DNA of 44,712 nt from Streptomyces blattellae (GTDB lineage: Bacteria; Actinomycetota; Actinomycetes; Streptomycetales; Streptomycetaceae). The stretch is from NCBI RefSeq assembly GCF_009709555.1, contig NZ_WJBG01000122.1, positions 1-44,712 of the forward strand. The letters run 5' to 3'. The notes under the pieces were generated by a model, which was not told the DNA's origin, made no database searches, and was given only the letters and a program-made list of their open reading frames with translations. The position numbers and the translations under genes are program-made. Below, piece by piece: positions 42,159 through 44,712 of this stretch; the stretch's first letter is position 1; the number at the start of each line of letters is the position of its first letter.

Positions 42159-42171
42159 TTGCACTATGCAA
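42159..42171. promoter_or_regulatory. Near-palindrome TTGCACTATGCAA (site 4)
   Basis: One mismatch from perfect symmetry. On the minus strand it reads ATTTTGCATAGTGCAAG, as in the other sites, 80 bp upstream of the GlxA-like start, where it would overlap a promoter. Confidence 0.6.
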
Positions 42172-42318
42172 AATGCCCCGATCCGCGCAATGTGCGGATG
42201 GCCGTCGGCCTGAGGGGGCGTGTCCGGGGTGGGCCTGTGCCTACAGTCATCGGGTGTGGACCAGTGAGGTGGTCAGGAAGAAGCCGACGATGTCGGTGGG
42301 CTGAATGAGCAGCCACCC

Positions 42319-42361
42319 GGAGGCCGTCTTTCTCCGTCAGTCCGGGCGGAAGACGGCCTCC
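42319..42361. terminator. Strong 12-bp hairpin
   Basis: GGAGGCCGTCTT and its exact complement AAGACGGCCTCC around 19 bases. It is placed about 105 bp after the stop of the zinc-ribbon gene on the minus strand. The rest of 42172-42466 shows no gene. Confidence 0.8.
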
Positions 42362-42466
42362 TGACGCGAGCCCGGTCGCTCGCGCAGGGCCGCGCCAGGT
42401 TCGTCCGGCCACCGGCCTTCGCCGGGACGGAGGCCGGACGCATGGCGCCGTCGCCGCCCTCACGTC

Positions 42467-42703
42467 TCATGCAGGTGTGCGGACGCGACGCGGCGGTCGC
42501 ATGATGCGTATCTTGTGGCTCTCGCAGGCCGGGCGCTGCGGCGACTGCAAGGGGGACGGCGCGCGCTCGCCGTCGACGCGGTAGGCGGTGGTGATCCGGG
42601 CGTGTTCGTCCATCGTCACATCGATGTCGTAGGCGCCCTCCCGGCCGTGGCCGCAGTTGAGGCAGGCGAACGCATGGGCGCGCTGCACGTGACGTGTGTG
42701 CAT
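42467..42703 (-). CDS. Small zinc-ribbon-like protein with one Cys pair
   Basis: 78 residues, ATG with GGAGG upstream (GGAGGTGAGCC). MHTRHVQRAHAFACLNCGHG, then YDIDVTMDEHARITTAYRVD, GERAPSPL and IRIMR is the outline of a short Streptomyces family I have seen annotated as hypothetical. Relatives usually have two CxxC pairs; here the first is intact (CLNC) but the second is reduced to CESH, so zinc may be held by three Cys and one His or the site may be weakened. Function unknown. A hairpin terminator lies downstream. Confidence 0.75.
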   Translation of the reverse strand: MHTRHVQRAHAFACLNCGHGREGAYDIDVTMDEHARITTAYRVDGERAPSPLQSPQRPACESHKIRIMRPPRRVRTPA

Positions 42704-43366
42704 GGCTCACCTCCGAGAGGCTGCCTGTCTGCCGCAGCCGGTGCGGCTCGCGCGGATCCCCGCGCAGCGGCGGGAGACACTGCGGGTGCGGGACGCGGCG
42801 ACACCGTTGCCGCAGAACGCCATGTGCCCACCGGATGACCTCCTCGAAGACGTACTCGTCCAGCGCCACGCGCTTCGCGGCACGGAGAGCCGGTGAGTAC
42901 TCGCCCTGGCCCTCCCCGAACGGCCGATCCAGTCACCGGCGTGGTGCAGCCGGATCCGGTGGCCGAACCGGCTCCGGGCACCGGCCTCGATGTCGCGCCG
43001 GCCGAACCTCGCGTCGCGACCGTGCAGGCAAGAGGCACCCAGGACTGCCGGAATCCGGCATGGTTGCCGCCGCTGCGTGGCCATATCGTCTCCAGTGCCG
43101 CACAGGGACCTGGCGTCGTGTGACCGGAGCAAAGAGAGGGGCGGGCTCGTGCACGGTAATCCGCTGTACCACTGGAGCTGAGAACGCAAGCGGAAGTCGC
43201 GCTCTCAGCTCCGGCGACGTAGTCGTTGACCTGCGCTTATGTGACGGACGAGCCAGCCGAGGTCGGGCAGGTGCCCAACGATCAACAACCGCAGCTGCCG
43301 TCCTGTTCTGCCCGGCGGACCGCGAGGTGCCTATGGTGGACAAGGCGCCTGAAGGAGGGCGATTCG
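42704..43366. other. 0.66 kb without an intact gene, with a coding remnant
   Basis: A minus-strand stretch (about 42800-42932) reads DRPFGEGQG, then EYSPALRAAKRVALDEYVFE and EVIRWAHG, which looks like real protein but has a stop in front and no family I can name. The rest has only chance frames. Near 43145-43190 the minus strand has a tRNA D-arm-like word (AGCTCCAGTGGTACAGC) without a foldable tRNA behind it. Confidence 0.45.
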
Positions 43367-43804
43367 ATGCCGTGGTTCGTATGGCTGCTCGCCGCTGCGG
43401 CGCTGGGTGTCGCGGAGTTCTTCACCCTGACACTGTTCTTCGGGTTGCTGGCGGGCGCTGCGTTGGTTGCCGCCGTAGTCGCTGGTGTCGGTATCGGCAT
43501 TCTCGGCCAGTTGCTGGCCCTGGGGGCAGCAGCGGCAGCGGGCCTCTTCCTCGTCCGTCCTGTCGCACTGCGGCACATGGCACAGCAGCCCCTCACATAC
43601 GAGGGCAGTGATGCGCTGATCGGCAAGCGGGCCGAGGTGATGCAGGAGGTCACCGCGACCCGCGGCCTGATCAAACTGTCCGGCGAAGAGTGGTCCGCTC
43701 GTGCCTTCGACGAAAGCCTTGTGATCCCGGTGGGAGCGCTGGTGGACGTCATGGAGATCGAAGGCGCCACGGCCATCGTCTACCCCCGCGAACTCCTTCC
43801 ATGA
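43367..43804 (+). CDS. NfeD-family membrane protein
   Basis: 145 residues; ATG 43367 is chosen for GGAGGG seven bases upstream. Three to four membrane helices (FVWLLAAAALGVAEFFTLTL; LLAGAALVAAVVAGVGIGIL; LLALGAAAAAGLFLV) are followed by a soluble OB-fold domain (ALIGKRAEVMQEV...GLIKLSGEEWSARAFDES...IPVGALVDVMEIEGATAIV), the standard short NfeD layout. NfeD proteins pair with SPFH proteins in membrane microdomains; the next gene, 29 bp downstream, is such a protein, so the two form an operon. Confidence 0.93.
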   Translation: MPWFVWLLAAAALGVAEFFTLTLFFGLLAGAALVAAVVAGVGIGILGQLLALGAAAAAGLFLVRPVALRHMAQQPLTYEGSDALIGKRAEVMQEVTATRGLIKLSGEEWSARAFDESLVIPVGALVDVMEIEGATAIVYPRELLP

Positions 43805-43833
43805 ACGGCTGAACACACAGCAACGGAGGCACT

Positions 43834-44712
43834 GTGGATCCAGTTGTCGTCCTCACACTGGTGGCGGCCCTTGTCGTCGTCTTCCTCGTGGCCTCCACTG
43901 TGCGGATCGTCCCGCAGGCACGCCGCTACAACATCGAGCGGTTCGGCCGGTATCGCCGGACGCTGCAACCCGGCCTGAACCTGGTCCTGCCGGTGGCGGA
44001 CCGCATCAACACCAAACTCGACGTGCGCGAGCAGGTCTATTCGTCCGACCCGAGGCCGGTGATCACCGAGGACAACCTCGTGGTGAACATCGACACCGTG
44101 CTCTACTACCAGATCACCGACCCACGGGCGGCGGCCTACGAGGTCGCCGATTACCTGCAGGCGATCGATCAGCTCACCGTGACCACGCTGAGGAACGTCA
44201 TCGGCAGCATGGACCTGGAGGAGACGCTCACCTCGCGTGAGGAGATCAACTCCCGGCTCCGCGCCGTCCTCGACGATGCCACCGGCAAGTGGGGGATCCG
44301 GGTCAATCGCGTCGAGATCAAGGCCATCGACCCACCGCACACCATCAAGGAAGCGATGGAGAAGCAGATGCGGGCCGAGCGTGACAAGCGCGCGGCCATC
44401 CTGCACGCAGAAGGGGAGCGGCAAGCCAAGATCCTTACAGCGGAAGGCACGAGGCAGAAGGACATCCTGGAGGCGCAGGGCACGCAGCAGGCCATGATCT
44501 TGCGGGCGGACGGTGAGGCAAAGGCGGTGGAGCTCGTCTTCCAGGCCGTCCATCGCAACAATGCCGACCCGAAGGTCCTGGCCTACAAATACCTGGAGAC
44601 GCTCCCGCACTTGGCGGGCAGCGACAACAACACGTTCTGGGTGATCCCGGGGGAGCTGACCGAGGCGGTTCGGACCGTCACCCGTGCGTTCGGTGACCAG
44701 TCGGCGGCGGGT
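43834..44712 (+). CDS. SPFH/band-7 protein, 3' end outside the window
   Basis: The first 293 codons of a stomatin/QmcA-type protein. GTG start with GGAGG nearby. One N-terminal membrane segment (VVVLTLVAALVVVFLVASTV), then the SPFH domain (IVPQARRYNIERFGRYRRTL, PGLNLVLPV, QVYSSDPRPVITEDNL, TLRNVIGSMDLEETL, WGIRVNRVEIKAIDPP). A long charged helix with repeated AEGERQAKI/AEGTRQKDI/AQGTQQAMI/ADGEAKAVE follows, which forms the coiled-coil cage. It is cut by the window end at a normal point near the C terminus. Works with the NfeD protein upstream. Confidence 0.94.
   Translation, partial: MDPVVVLTLVAALVVVFLVASTVRIVPQARRYNIERFGRYRRTLQPGLNLVLPVADRINTKLDVREQVYSSDPRPVITEDNLVVNIDTVLYYQITDPRAAAYEVADYLQAIDQLTVTTLRNVIGSMDLEETLTSREEINSRLRAVLDDATGKWGIRVNRVEIKAIDPPHTIKEAMEKQMRAERDKRAAILHAEGERQAKILTAEGTRQKDILEAQGTQQAMILRADGEAKAVELVFQAVHRNNADPKVLAYKYLETLPHLAGSDNNTFWVIPGELTEAVRTVTRAFGDQSAAG

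Noticed and set aside
42498..42509. CGCATGATGCG as a further copy of the TTGCATNATGCAA palindrome
   Set aside because: It lies inside the coding region of the zinc-ribbon gene and lacks the TTG/CAA ends and the T-run common to the other four.
43140..43200. tRNA-like word (AGCTCCAGTGGTACAGC on the minus strand)
   Set aside because: It resembles a D arm, but no acceptor, anticodon or T stem can be built from the flanks, so it is at most a fragment and probably chance.

Overview
The window is high-GC DNA with strong actinomycete codon bias, frequent GTG/TTG starts and families typical of Streptomyces: SseB/WXG-type secretion partners, a DUF1990 protein, tandem thermolysin-like proteases, L,D-transpeptidase lipoproteins, a ScARP/Scabin-like ADP-ribosyltransferase, a two-EF-hand protein and a GlxA-like copper oxidase remnant. 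From memory, the order from the metalloproteases to the EF-hand protein resembles the S. coelicolor SCO5447-SCO5464 interval. I therefore read it as a Streptomyces chromosome of unknown species.

Region 1 (1-10.2 kb) is accessory and related to bacterial competition. A complete IS1182-like element (1-1717) abuts the stop codon of a DUF6881 gene. Next come small genes of lower GC that look like an immunity-gene bank, including a CdiI-family protein. They lie downstream of a 1573-residue Rhs polymorphic toxin with a WXG/T7SS-type N terminus and a C-terminal type-28 toxin domain. A WXG-like protein and an SseB-like protein sit upstream and are translationally coupled to the toxin gene.

Region 2 (10.2-33.4 kb) is core-like. 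It holds a DUF1990 protein, two paralogous secreted M4 metalloproteases and a four-gene ABC exporter operon. The exporter genes form two heterodimers, one of which has a strikingly asymmetric pair of ATP sites. Then come GlgX, two L,D-transpeptidase lipoproteins, an enoyl-CoA hydratase and an anti-sigma-type ATPase. After these are a NodB-like lipoprotein overlapping a beta-propeller lipoprotein, a secreted ADP-ribosyltransferase, a CabD-like EF-hand protein and an F420/NADP-type oxidoreductase. Gaps in this region carry short tandem repeats: 25 bp x 8, 11 bp x 3 twice, and 12 bp arrays.

Region 3 (33.4-44.7 kb) is a mosaic. Intact genes are a GH25 muramidase, a CBS protein with a CPA1 antiporter, an F420-type nitroreductase-fold oxidoreductase, a SpoIIE-type phosphatase, a MarR regulator, a zinc-ribbon protein and an NfeD/SPFH pair. 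Between them lie gene fragments: PucR-like, DNA-repair-ATPase-like, KefB-like, and a GlxA-like oxidase that has lost its C-terminal copper ligands. A palindrome of the form TTGCATNATGCAA recurs at four places between 37.9 and 42.2 kb around the MarR gene and may define a small local regulon.
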